From positions 119,098-183,097 of the forward strand of contig VAWU01000023.1 in assembly GCA_005888325.1 (NCBI GenBank): a DNA stretch of 64,000 bases, given 5' to 3'. Below are positions 1 to 7,952 of this stretch, one piece after another (positions within the stretch are counted from its first letter, which is position 1; the number at the start of each line of letters is the position of its first letter). The position numbers were made by a program, and so were the translations under genes. The notes beneath the pieces were generated by a model. That model was not told where the DNA came from. It worked only from the letters and a program-made list of their open reading frames with translations, and searched no databases. Source of the stretch: Actinomycetota bacterium (GTDB lineage: Bacteria > Actinomycetota > Acidimicrobiia > Acidimicrobiales > AC-14).

Positions 1-1895
1 CCGTGGCGTCGTTGTGGGTGATCCCCGGCCTGGCCATCCTGCCGATCATCGGCGCCATCGGCGACAAGTGGGGCGTGCGCCAGGGCATGCTGCTGATGAC
101 GCCGGTCTTCCTCATCGGTGCGCTCATCATCTCGAGCGCGGGCAACGTGATCGGGCGGGACATCAAGCAGGTCTGGGCGACCGCCGCGGCACGCTCGGAG
201 GTGGCCTATGAACGGCGGCGCGGGCGGGCGAAGCTCCTGCTCGTGCGCGGCCTCGACGTCGCCTACGACGGGGTGCAGGTGCTCTTCGGTGTGGACTTCG
301 AGGTGGACGAGGGCGAGATCGTCGCGCTCCTCGGCACGAACGGGGCGGGCAAGTCGACGTTGCTGAAGGCCATCTCCGGAGTGGTCGAGGCCGATCACGG
401 CGCGGTCATCTTCGACGGGCGCGAGATGACCCACGCGCCGGCCAATGAGATCGCCGGGCGCGGTGTGGTGCAGGTGCCCGGAGGCGGCGGTGTCTTCCCC
501 TCGCTGAGCGTCGCCGAGAACCTGCGCGTCGCCGGTTGGTTGCACCGACATGATCGTGACGCGGTAGGCGAGGGCGTCGAACGGGTGCTGGCCTTGTTCC
601 CGGTGCTGGGTCAGCGCCTCACCGATTCCGCAGCCGATCTCTCGGGCGGCCAGCAGCAGATGCTCGCGCTCGGCATGGCGTTCCTGTCCCGCCCCCGCCT
701 GCTGATGATCGACGAGCTGTCGCTCGGGCTGGCCCCGGTGGTCGTCGAGCAGCTGCTGCCGATCGTCCGCGCCATGCGCGACCAGGGCACCACGGTCATC
801 CTCGTCGAGCAGTCGGTGAACCTGGCGCTCACGCTCGCGGAGACCGCCTACTTCATGGAGAAGGGTGAGATCCGCTTCCACGGGCCGACCGAGGAGCTGC
901 TCGACCGGCCCGACGTCCTCCGCTCGGTCTTCCTGGAAGGCGCGAGCACAGCCGCCCCGGGAGGGCGGCCAATGAGCACAGCCGCCCCGGGAGGGCGGCC
1001 AATGAGCACAGCCGCCCCGGGAGGGCGGCCAATGAGCACAGCGGCGGCCCCGGTTCGCGCGGTTCGGACGACGACGGAGGGCGCCAAGCTCGACACGACG
1101 GCCGCGCTGGTGGCGGTCGATGTCACCCGCAGCTTCGGCGGCATCCGCGCCGTCAACGGCGTGTCGCTCGCGATCGCGCCGGGCGAGGTGGTCGGCGTGA
1201 TCGGGCCCAACGGCGCGGGGAAGACGACTCTCTTCGACGTGCTCTGCGGCTTCACCTCGTGCGACTCCGGCGCGGTGGAACTCGGTGGCGTCGACGTGAG
1301 CTCGCTCACCCCCGACGCCCGTGCCCGCCGCGGCCTCGGGCGCTCGTTCCAGGACGCGCGGCTCTTCCCCGCCCTCACCGTGGAAGAGGCGATCGCCGTC
1401 TCGCTCGAGCGCTGGATCGAGGTGCGCAACCCCGTGTCCGCCGCCCTCCACCTGCCGGGTGTGTTCGATGCGGAGGAGAAGGTGCGCGCGAGGGTCGACG
1501 AGCTCATCGACCTGCTGGGGCTGGAGGCGTTCCGCACCAAGTTCGTCCACGAGCTGTCGACGGGGACGCGTCGCATCGTGGACCTGGCCCGCATCCTCGC
1601 GCAGCGCCCGGTCGTGGTCCTGCTCGACGAGCCGTCGAGCGGCATCGCGCAGCGCGAGACCGAGGCGCTCGGGCCGTTGCTGCTGCGCGTGCGCGAGAGC
1701 CTGGGCGCGAGCCTGCTCGTGATCGAGCACGACATGGCCCTTGTGTCGTTCGTCTCCGAGCGGATCGTGGCGATGGACCAGGGTGGGGTCATCGCCGCGG
1801 GCGCACCGGACGACGTGCTGCACGACCCCGGTGTCATCGCCTCGTACCTCGGCCGGGCCGAGCAGGTCATCGCCCGATCGGGACTGCGCACGTGA
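1..1895 (+). CDS. MFS transporter fused to LivF-like and LivG-like ABC ATPase domains (5' end outside window)
   Basis: The frame is open to the left edge, so the start is not in the window; 630 residues are visible from the GTG at 3. Residues about 1-50 hold two hydrophobic segments separated by DKWGVRQG, which looks like the last helices of a major facilitator transporter. Residues 78-315 form an ATPase domain of LivF type: Walker A GTNGAGKST (111-119), signature LSGGQ (213-217), Walker B LLMIDE. Residues about 365-620 form a second, LivG-type domain with Walker A GPNGAGKTT near 401, an unusual ELSTGT in place of the LSGGQ signature, and VVLLDEPSSG. A three-copy STAAPGGRPM linker joins the two ATPases. 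The next gene is a binding protein of the same uptake class. Function is probably uptake or export of amino-acid-like or hydrophobic solutes; the substrate cannot be read from the sequence. Confidence 0.85.
   Translation, partial: VASLWVIPGLAILPIIGAIGDKWGVRQGMLLMTPVFLIGALIISSAGNVIGRDIKQVWATAAARSEVAYERRRGRAKLLLVRGLDVAYDGVQVLFGVDFEVDEGEIVALLGTNGAGKSTLLKAISGVVEADHGAVIFDGREMTHAPANEIAGRGVVQVPGGGGVFPSLSVAENLRVAGWLHRHDRDAVGEGVERVLALFPVLGQRLTDSAADLSGGQQQMLALGMAFLSRPRLLMIDELSLGLAPVVVEQLLPIVRAMRDQGTTVILVEQSVNLALTLAETAYFMEKGEIRFHGPTEELLDRPDVLRSVFLEGASTAAPGGRPMSTAAPGGRPMSTAAPGGRPMSTAAAPVRAVRTTTEGAKLDTTAALVAVDVTRSFGGIRAVNGVSLAIAPGEVVGVIGPNGAGKTTLFDVLCGFTSCDSGAVELGGVDVSSLTPDARARRGLGRSFQDARLFPALTVEEAIAVSLERWIEVRNPVSAALHLPGVFDAEEKVRARVDELIDLLGLEAFRTKFVHELSTGTRRIVDLARILAQRPVVVLLDEPSSGIAQRETEALGPLLLRVRESLGASLLVIEHDMALVSFVSERIVAMDQGGVIAAGAPDDVLHDPGVIASYLGRAEQVIARSGLRT
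944..1033 (+). repeat. 30-bp in-frame tandem triplication carrying SD-like and ATG signals
   Basis: Three perfect copies of a 30-bp unit (944-973, 974-1003, 1004-1033) plus the first 9 bases of a fourth. Each unit contains GGGAGG followed 8 nt later by an in-frame ATG (972, 1002, 1032). The unit encodes ten linker residues between the two ATPase domains. It may also act as a reiterated internal translation start for the LivG-like domain. Confidence 0.9.
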
Positions 1896-1921
1896 CGTGA
1901 TCAACAGAGAAAGGAACTGCG

Positions 1922-3595
1922 ATGGAGCCCAGCACTGATCGGCCCGACGGAGGAAGGAGCCGCCAGCTCCGGCGCTACGGGCCCCTCGTCGCCATCGTCG
2001 TGATCGCGGCCGTGGTGGGGGCGGTCGTGCTGCTCACGAGTGGCGGCGACAACAAGAAGCAGACGGTCGCAGGCGGCGAAGGGAACGCACCGACCGGTGC
2101 CATCAGCTTCTCGCAGGCCAAGAAGAAGGGGCTCGACGTCGAGTTCTCGAAGTGGTGCGACAAATCGACCGGTCGCATCGCGATGCCGTACTTCTTCCGG
2201 CCCGAGTGCTACGCCAACGTGAAGGACAACGGCGGTGCCACCGCGCAGGGAGTCACCAAGGACACGATCAAGGTGGTCGTGTACCTCGGCGAGGAACACG
2301 ACCCGATCATCGACTTCATCACCGCCGCCATCAAGAACAACGACACGACCGAGCAGGTCAAGGAGACCTACCTCGGCTACGACGCGATCTTCGGCAGCCT
2401 CTATCAGACCTACGGGCGCAAGGTCCAGATCGAGTTCGTCCAGGGCACGGGCACCATCGTCGACGAGGTGGCGGCGCGGGCCGACGCCCAGCGAGCGATC
2501 GCGAAGAGGCCGTTCATCGTGTGGGGCGGGCCCGCCGGCACCTCGGCGTGGGCCGACGAGCTGGCCGCCAACAAGGTCATCTGCCTGAGCTGCACGGGGG
2601 GCGCGTTCAACGACTGGTGGGAGCAGCGCGATCCATACGCGATCAGCGTGATCCCGAGCGGCGAGCAGGTCGCGCTCATCCTCTCCGAGTTCGTCGAGAA
2701 GCAGCTGGCGGGGCGCAAGGCGGTGTTTGCCGGTGACCGTGCGTTCCAGGCGCGCGACCGAAAGTTCGGCGCGGTCTACGCCGAGTCCGGTGCGGAGTCC
2801 GCCAGGCTGGCCGGTCTGTTCAAGGACACGCTGGCCGCCAAGGGCGTGCAGCTGGCCGAGCAGATCCCGTACACGATCGACCCGGCCCGGCTGCAGGAGC
2901 AGGGGGCGGCGATGATCGGCCGGCTCAAGGCGGCCGGCGTGACGACGGTGTTCTTCACGGGCGATCCCATCGCCCCCCGCACGTTCACCGAGGAGGCGAC
3001 CCGCCAGGAGTACTTCCCCGAATGGGTGATCAACGGCTCGATCCTCACCGACGTCGCCGCCTTCGGGCGCACCTACGACCAGCGCCAGTGGGCGCACGCC
3101 TTCGGCATCACCGCGGGCGCGGCGCGGGTCCGCGACGAGAACGGCGGCCAGATCTGGAAGCTGCACGAGTGGTACCACGGCAAGCCGCCGGCCGCGAAGG
3201 ACACGTACTTAGTGTTGTGGTTCCAGCCCGCGGTGTTCTATGCCGCGCTCCAGACGTTCCGTGACGGCCTCTTCGCGGGGCGTCCCACGCAGCACGCGAT
3301 CACCCAGGTGTCCGTGTCGTGGGGTCGCCACGGCATCTGGCCGAAGGTCGATTACAACGGCGTCGACGACTTCACGTTGCTGTGGTGGGACCCGCAGGCC
3401 GAGGGCCCCGACGAGATCCGCAAGCCGGGCAAAGGCTTGTACCAGTACGTCGACGGCGGGAAGCGCTACCTGCTCGGCCAGTTCCCGAGGGCGGCGCCCA
3501 AGATGTTCGACCGGGCGGGCGCGGTCGCGCTCTACCCCGACATCCCCGCAGCCGAGCGTCCCCCGGACTACCCGCCGCCGAGCCCGAGGAGGTGA
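1922..3595 (+). CDS. ABC transporter substrate-binding protein, branched-chain amino acid type, membrane-anchored
   Basis: A 557-residue extracytoplasmic solute-binding protein of the type I periplasmic-binding fold (Peripla_BP_6-like). Residues 1-21 are polar with arginines, 22-40 are strongly hydrophobic and serve as signal anchor or uncleaved signal, followed by a GGDNKK linker; there is no lipobox cysteine. The mature part begins at about residue 95 with DTIKVVVYLGEEHDPI, typical of the first strand of Liv binding proteins. It is longer than the usual ~400 residues. It lies 26 bp after the MFS-ABC fusion with AGAGAAAGGA ahead of the ATG, so the two are probably one operon and one uptake system. 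The ligand is unknown; VKDTYL/GRKVQIE-type segments do not discriminate. Confidence 0.8.
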   Translation: MEPSTDRPDGGRSRQLRRYGPLVAIVVIAAVVGAVVLLTSGGDNKKQTVAGGEGNAPTGAISFSQAKKKGLDVEFSKWCDKSTGRIAMPYFFRPECYANVKDNGGATAQGVTKDTIKVVVYLGEEHDPIIDFITAAIKNNDTTEQVKETYLGYDAIFGSLYQTYGRKVQIEFVQGTGTIVDEVAARADAQRAIAKRPFIVWGGPAGTSAWADELAANKVICLSCTGGAFNDWWEQRDPYAISVIPSGEQVALILSEFVEKQLAGRKAVFAGDRAFQARDRKFGAVYAESGAESARLAGLFKDTLAAKGVQLAEQIPYTIDPARLQEQGAAMIGRLKAAGVTTVFFTGDPIAPRTFTEEATRQEYFPEWVINGSILTDVAAFGRTYDQRQWAHAFGITAGAARVRDENGGQIWKLHEWYHGKPPAAKDTYLVLWFQPAVFYAALQTFRDGLFAGRPTQHAITQVSVSWGRHGIWPKVDYNGVDDFTLLWWDPQAEGPDEIRKPGKGLYQYVDGGKRYLLGQFPRAAPKMFDRAGAVALYPDIPAAERPPDYPPPSPRR

Positions 3596-3602
3596 CGCGA
3601 CC

Positions 3603-4577
3603 TCACGTTCGCGGAACGAGCTCGCCCAGCTTGGCGCGCAGGTCGCGCTCGAACCCGATGATCTCTGGTGAGCATGCAGCTGCCTTCAACTCGTGCAACC
3701 GCGGGTAGCCCGCGTCGCGCTCGGCCTCCCATTCGTCGGCGAAGCGCCCGTCGGCGATGCCGTCCACGATCGTGCGCATCGTGGCCGCCACGTCGAAGCC
3801 GTCGAAGCGGCCCGCGCGCGACAGCTGGCCGTACTGGCTGGTGGGCGAGTGGTGCTCCATCTGGACCGCGGCGCCCTCGAGCCGGACGAGCCGGTAGGTG
3901 CGCTCGAACTCGCCCGAGAGGATCAGCTCGGTGACGATCGCCTCGAGCGGCACACCGTGCTCGAGCATCACCTGCACGTAGGCGCGGTTGACGTGGCTCA
4001 GCGCGGGCGCGAGCGCCTGCTCGGTGGCGAGGTCGAGGATCGCCTCGTGGCGCGGGCTGAGCTCGATGGCGCCCTGGCGCAGGCCGCCGATGGCGTGGGC
4101 GACGGCGAGCGCGCCGCGCTGCGCGTTTCCCGTGGCATCGCGGTGCACGCCGATCGCGGTGATGAAGCCGATGCCCTCCTCGTAGCAGCGGCGCACTTCG
4201 GGCCCGAGCATGCGGGGCGCGACCATGACCGCGTCGCCCGGCGGGTCGATGCGGTCGAAGGCGAGCGTGTAGCCGCTGGCGACGACCACGAGCGAGTCCG
4301 GCTTCGGCTTCACGTCGAGCATCGGGATCACGTCGTCGGGCACGAGCAGGCAGATCACGTCGGCCGCGTTCGCTTCCGCGACTTCGCTCGTCTCGAAGCC
4401 GTCGGCCCGGGCCGCGTCGCGCGTGGCGTCGGCGCGCACGCAGACCTGCACGTCGAGCCCCGAGTCGCGCAGGTTCAGGGCCCACGACCGACCCTGGTTG
4501 CCGTAGCCCACGACCGCCGTGCGCGCGCCTTCGAGCGCGCCCGGATCCGCGTCCCGCTCGTACCAGATGGTGGTCAC
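3603..4577 (-). CDS. Divergent ketol-acid reductoisomerase-like protein (IlvC family paralogue)
   Basis: 324 residues, GTG start at 4577 chosen because the family N-terminus (IWYERDADPGALEGARTAVV) begins right there; the open frame continues upstream only as shadow. The Rossmann motif GYGNQGRSWALNLRDSG spans residues 24-40. APRMLGPEVRRCYEEG matches the APKGPG region of IlvC. The knotted C-terminal domain keeps LDLATEQ, equivalent to the DLFGEQ Mg-binding segment, and ends with SPTSQYGQ where classical enzymes have SNTAEYGD. The classical family reduces and isomerises acetolactate for valine and isoleucine synthesis. Here several active-site neighbourhoods differ and no ilvB/N/D lies nearby, so a different 2-oxo or hydroxy acid substrate is possible. 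It is convergent with the upstream binding protein (7-bp gap) and divergent from the GH3 gene. Confidence 0.75.
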   Translation of the reverse strand: MTTIWYERDADPGALEGARTAVVGYGNQGRSWALNLRDSGLDVQVCVRADATRDAARADGFETSEVAEANAADVICLLVPDDVIPMLDVKPKPDSLVVVASGYTLAFDRIDPPGDAVMVAPRMLGPEVRRCYEEGIGFITAIGVHRDATGNAQRGALAVAHAIGGLRQGAIELSPRHEAILDLATEQALAPALSHVNRAYVQVMLEHGVPLEAIVTELILSGEFERTYRLVRLEGAAVQMEHHSPTSQYGQLSRAGRFDGFDVAATMRTIVDGIADGRFADEWEAERDAGYPRLHELKAAACSPEIIGFERDLRAKLGELVPRT

Positions 4578-4634
4578 TGCCGCGCCTCTCTCCTCGTCGT
4601 GCCCGTCGACCGAGACGCTATCGGGACGCCGGGT

Positions 4635-4640
4635 TAGGGT
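4635..4640 (+). promoter_or_regulatory. Candidate -10 (TAGGGT) of a leaderless promoter for the GH3 gene
   Basis: TAGGGT ends 7 nt before the GTG at 4648, so the transcript would begin at or next to the start codon. No clear -35 is visible. The 70-bp gap separates divergent genes. Confidence 0.4.
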
Positions 4641-4647
4641 GCCTGCG

Positions 4648-7038
4648 GTGGGCGATCGCGTCGAGCAGCTCCTCGGGCAGCTGTCGCTGGAGGAGAAGGT
4701 GAGCCTCGTCGCCGGCATCGACTTCTGGCACACACCGGCGGTGCCTCGTGTGGGGATCCCCGCCTTGAAGGTGACCGACGGGCCCAACGGGGCGCGCGGC
4801 GAGGAGTGGACGGGTGGGCCGAGCTCGGCGTGCTTCCCGTGTGGCACGGCGCTGGCCGCGACGTGGGACACCGACCTCGTGCGCGACGTCGGCGTCGAGC
4901 TGGGCGACGAGACACGCAGCAAAGGCGCCCACGTGCTGCTGGCGCCAACCGTCAACATCCACCGAACACCCCTCGCGGGGCGCACGTTCGAGTGCTACGC
5001 CGAGGACCCGTACCTGGCCGCGCGCATCGCGGTGGCGTTTATCGGCGGCGTCCAGAGCCGGGGCGTGGGCACGGCGGTCAAGCACTTCGTGTGCAACGAC
5101 TCGGAGTTCGAGCGCATGACGATCAGCTCCGACGTGCCCGAGCGGGCGCTCCGCGAGATCTACCTTCCTCCGTTCGAGGCGGCGACGACCGAGGCCGGCA
5201 GTTGGATGCTCATGGCCGCGTACAACCGGCTCAACGGCACCTACTGCGCCGAGCACCCCCAGCTGCTCACGACGATCCTGCGCGACGAGTGGGGTTGGGA
5301 CGGCGCGGTGGTGTCGGACTGGTTCGGCACGCGCAGCACGGTCGCCGCGGCCAACGCCGGTCTCGATCTCGAGATGCCAGGGCCGCCCGTCCACATGGGC
5401 GAGCAGCTGCTCGAAGCCGTGCGCGCCGGCGAGGTGGCGGAGAAGACGCTCGACGACAAGGTGCGGCGCCTGCTCGCCCTGCTCGAGCGGGCCGGCGCTC
5501 TCGACCGGGCCGAACCGGTGGCGGAGACGTTCGACGCCGGGCCCGCACGACGCGCCGTCATCCGTCGCGCCGCGGCCGCCGCCATCGTCCTCCTCCGCAA
5601 CGAGCGCGACGTGTTGCCGATCGACGCGAGCGCGCTCAGGCGCATCGCCGTCGTCGGCCCCAACGCCGCCGTGGCGCGCATGCAGGGGGGTGGCAGCGCG
5701 GGCGTCTTTCCCGCGCATGCGGTGACGCCCCTCGACGGGCTCCGCGGTCGCGTGCCCGAGGGCGTGGTGGTCGACCACGAGCCCGGGTGTGTCACCAGCC
5801 GCGCGGTGCCGCTGCTCGACACCCGCACCGTGTGGACGATCGAGTACTTCGCGGGCCCCGACTGCTCGGGCGCGCCGGTCCACGCCACCGAGCACCGGCG
5901 CTCCGCGTTCCGTTGGACCGAGCCGCCCCACCCGGCGCTCGCGGGAGCCGCGTGGGCGGCACGCATCACCGCCGCGTACGTGCCGGACCGGTTGGGGGAG
6001 CACACGTTCAAGGTTCGCGGCGACGGGCGGGCCCGCCTCTTCGTCGACGACCGGCTGGTGGTCGACGGGTCCGACGCCTACTCGGTGACCGCCACGCATC
6101 CCCTGGTCGAGGACCGCCCGCACGAGCTGCGTCTGGAGCTCGGCCTCTCGGCCGGAGGCTTCCATGGCGCCGAGGTGCGCGTCGCGCCGCCGTGGCCCGA
6201 CGACATGCTCGAGCGGGCCGTGGCCGCGGCGGCCGCAGCGGACGTGACCGTTGTCGTCGTCGGGCTCGACGACGAGTGGGAGACGGAGGGTCGCGACTGC
6301 GCCGACCTGTCGCTGCCGGGCGGCCAGGCGCAGCTGGTCGACCGGGTGGCCGCGGTCAACCCGCGCACGGTGGTCGTCGTCAACGCCGGCGCGCCGGTCG
6401 CCATGGACTGGGCCGACCGGGTGCTTGCGGTCGTGCAGCTCTGGTACCCGGGCCAGGAGGGCGGCGACGCGCTCGCCGACGTGCTGTTCGGCGACGTCAA
6501 CCCCTCGGGCCGCCTGCCGCTCACCTTCCCGAAGCGGCTGGAGGACACCCCCGCGTTCCTCAACGACCCGGGCGAGGCCGGGCACGTGATGTACGGCGAA
6601 GGCATCTTCGTCGGCTACCGGTTCTACGACGCGCGGCGGATCGAGCCCCGGTTCGCGTTCGGTCACGGGCTGTCCTACACGACGTTCGCCTACGGCGAGC
6701 TCACAGTCGAGGGTGATGAGATCGCGGTGGACGTCACCAACACCGGCGAGCGGGCGGGAGCCGAGGTGGTGCAGCTGTACGTGCGTGACGTCGAGGCGAG
6801 CGTTCGCCGTCCGGAGAAGGAGCTGAAGGGCTTCGCCAAGGTGGTGATCGAGCCGGGCCGCACCGAGCGGGTCCGGTTCACGCTCGACGATCGCGCGTTC
6901 GCGTTCTGGGACCCGCCGTCGGGGGATGGGACGTCCGGCGGTTGGCGGGTCGAGCCGGGCGAGTTCGAGCTCCTCGTCGGGGCCTCGTCCGCGGACATCC
7001 GGGCGCGCGCCACCTGCACCCGCGCCGCGCCGTCGTGA
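4648..7038 (+). CDS. GH3 family beta-glucosidase with PA14 insertion
   Basis: 796 residues from the GTG at 4648 (another in-frame GTG lies at 4639). Residues 1-300 are the (beta/alpha)8 domain with KHFVCNDSE and the nucleophile motif VVSDWFG (Asp near 224). The alpha/beta sandwich domain follows, containing GGGSAGVFP. A PA14 carbohydrate-binding domain is inserted at about 395-530 (YFAGPDCSG to FVDDRLVVDG). Residues about 555-690 hold VVVVGLDDEWETEGRDC and LPLTFPK. A fibronectin-III-like tail ends the protein (VTNTGERAGAEVVQLYV). No signal peptide is seen, so it probably acts in the cytoplasm on imported beta-glucosides or steryl/aryl glucosides. Its stop overlaps the next start by 4 bp (GTGA), so the downstream oxygenase should be co-translated. 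Confidence 0.93.
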   Translation: MGDRVEQLLGQLSLEEKVSLVAGIDFWHTPAVPRVGIPALKVTDGPNGARGEEWTGGPSSACFPCGTALAATWDTDLVRDVGVELGDETRSKGAHVLLAPTVNIHRTPLAGRTFECYAEDPYLAARIAVAFIGGVQSRGVGTAVKHFVCNDSEFERMTISSDVPERALREIYLPPFEAATTEAGSWMLMAAYNRLNGTYCAEHPQLLTTILRDEWGWDGAVVSDWFGTRSTVAAANAGLDLEMPGPPVHMGEQLLEAVRAGEVAEKTLDDKVRRLLALLERAGALDRAEPVAETFDAGPARRAVIRRAAAAAIVLLRNERDVLPIDASALRRIAVVGPNAAVARMQGGGSAGVFPAHAVTPLDGLRGRVPEGVVVDHEPGCVTSRAVPLLDTRTVWTIEYFAGPDCSGAPVHATEHRRSAFRWTEPPHPALAGAAWAARITAAYVPDRLGEHTFKVRGDGRARLFVDDRLVVDGSDAYSVTATHPLVEDRPHELRLELGLSAGGFHGAEVRVAPPWPDDMLERAVAAAAAADVTVVVVGLDDEWETEGRDCADLSLPGGQAQLVDRVAAVNPRTVVVVNAGAPVAMDWADRVLAVVQLWYPGQEGGDALADVLFGDVNPSGRLPLTFPKRLEDTPAFLNDPGEAGHVMYGEGIFVGYRFYDARRIEPRFAFGHGLSYTTFAYGELTVEGDEIAVDVTNTGERAGAEVVQLYVRDVEASVRRPEKELKGFAKVVIEPGRTERVRFTLDDRAFAFWDPPSGDGTSGGWRVEPGEFELLVGASSADIRARATCTRAAPS

Positions 7039-7865
7039 CCGCGCTGGAACGGCACCCGTGGAACACCGAGTTCGAGTGGGCGTTCAGCCACGGTCCCAAG
7101 CAGGTGCTCACGCCCGCGCAGGCCACGCAGTTCGACACCGAGGGGTACGTCGTGCTGGAGGCGGCGTTCTCCGCCGACGAGAGCGCGGAGGTGGTGAGCG
7201 AGCTCGACGCGATCGAGGCCCGGGTGGAGCAGTTCCTCCGCTCCCAGGCCGACGAGCGCATGATGATCGCGGAGGCGGGGGCGATCACCTTCAGCACGCA
7301 CGCGGTGGTGCGCTCCGAGCGGCTGCGGCGCTTCGTCGGTCATCCCGTGTTCACCGCGCTGTGCGCCGACATCATCGGGCCCGACGCCAACCTCTACTGG
7401 GACCAGGGCGTCTACAAGAAGCCCGAGAAGCCCCGGCGCTTCCCCTGGCACCAGGACAACGGCTACACGTTCGTCGTGCCGCAGCAGTACCTCACGTGCT
7501 GGGTCGCGCTCACCGACGCGACCGAGCAGAACGGCTGCCCGTGGGTCGCTCCCGGTCTGCACCGCTACGGCACCTTGAAGCACACCTACATCGAGCCCCT
7601 CGGCTACGAGTGCTTCTCTGAGCCCTCTCACCGGGTGGCGGCGCCGGTCACCGCGGGGAGCATCGTCGTGTTCTCGTCGCTCACCCCGCACCTGACGGGG
7701 CCGAACACGACCGACGCGGTGCGCAAGGCGTACATCGTGCAGTACGCGCCGCCGGGCGCACGGCTGCAGCAGGGCGACCCCACGGCCGGTCCGCCGACGG
7801 GCGAGGTGACCGCCGACGTCCCCGAGCGCCAGTTCCCGGTGCTGCGCAACGGCGCGCCCGTCTGA
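7035..7865 (+). CDS. Phytanoyl-CoA dioxygenase (PhyH) family Fe(II)/2-oxoglutarate oxygenase
   Basis: 276 residues. The GTG at 7035 overlaps the GH3 stop (GTGA); upstream in-frame codons are GH3 shadow. The iron-binding facial triad is visible: WHQDNGY gives His139 and Asp141, and the distal His is about 219 in LTPHLTGPN, followed by a conserved arginine (AVRKAY) for 2-oxoglutarate. The central sequence LTCWVALTDATEQNGC is characteristic of the family. Members hydroxylate small molecules, lipids or halogenated compounds; the substrate here is not readable. Coupling to a GH3 glycosidase suggests that a deglycosylated aglycone or sugar is then oxidised, which is inference. It is convergent with the 7953-9314 gene across a long hairpin. 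Confidence 0.85.
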   Translation: MTALERHPWNTEFEWAFSHGPKQVLTPAQATQFDTEGYVVLEAAFSADESAEVVSELDAIEARVEQFLRSQADERMMIAEAGAITFSTHAVVRSERLRRFVGHPVFTALCADIIGPDANLYWDQGVYKKPEKPRRFPWHQDNGYTFVVPQQYLTCWVALTDATEQNGCPWVAPGLHRYGTLKHTYIEPLGYECFSEPSHRVAAPVTAGSIVVFSSLTPHLTGPNTTDAVRKAYIVQYAPPGARLQQGDPTAGPPTGEVTADVPERQFPVLRNGAPV

Positions 7866-7880
7866 GCCCCGCCCCGATCC

Positions 7881-7931
7881 CGTTCTTGTCGCGCTCAACC
7901 ACCGTGGTGGTGGTTGAGCGCGACAAGAACG
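7881..7931. terminator. Perfect 23-bp inverted repeat between convergent genes (bidirectional terminator-like; related copy at 63666-63708)
   Basis: Arms 7881-7903 and 7909-7931 are perfectly complementary around the 5-nt loop GTGGT. There is no T-tract, so a factor-assisted or bidirectional terminator is plausible. The arm core CTTGTCGCGC..ACCACC recurs in a second hairpin after selD, suggesting a dispersed palindromic repeat family. Confidence 0.75.
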
Positions 7932-7952
7932 AAGGGCGGCCCGCGCCGCGGC

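Noticed and set aside
944..1042. Possible CRISPR or phage attachment repeat
   Set aside because: The three 30-bp copies are directly adjacent with no spacers, and in frame within a gene, so a coding tandem duplication is the right reading.
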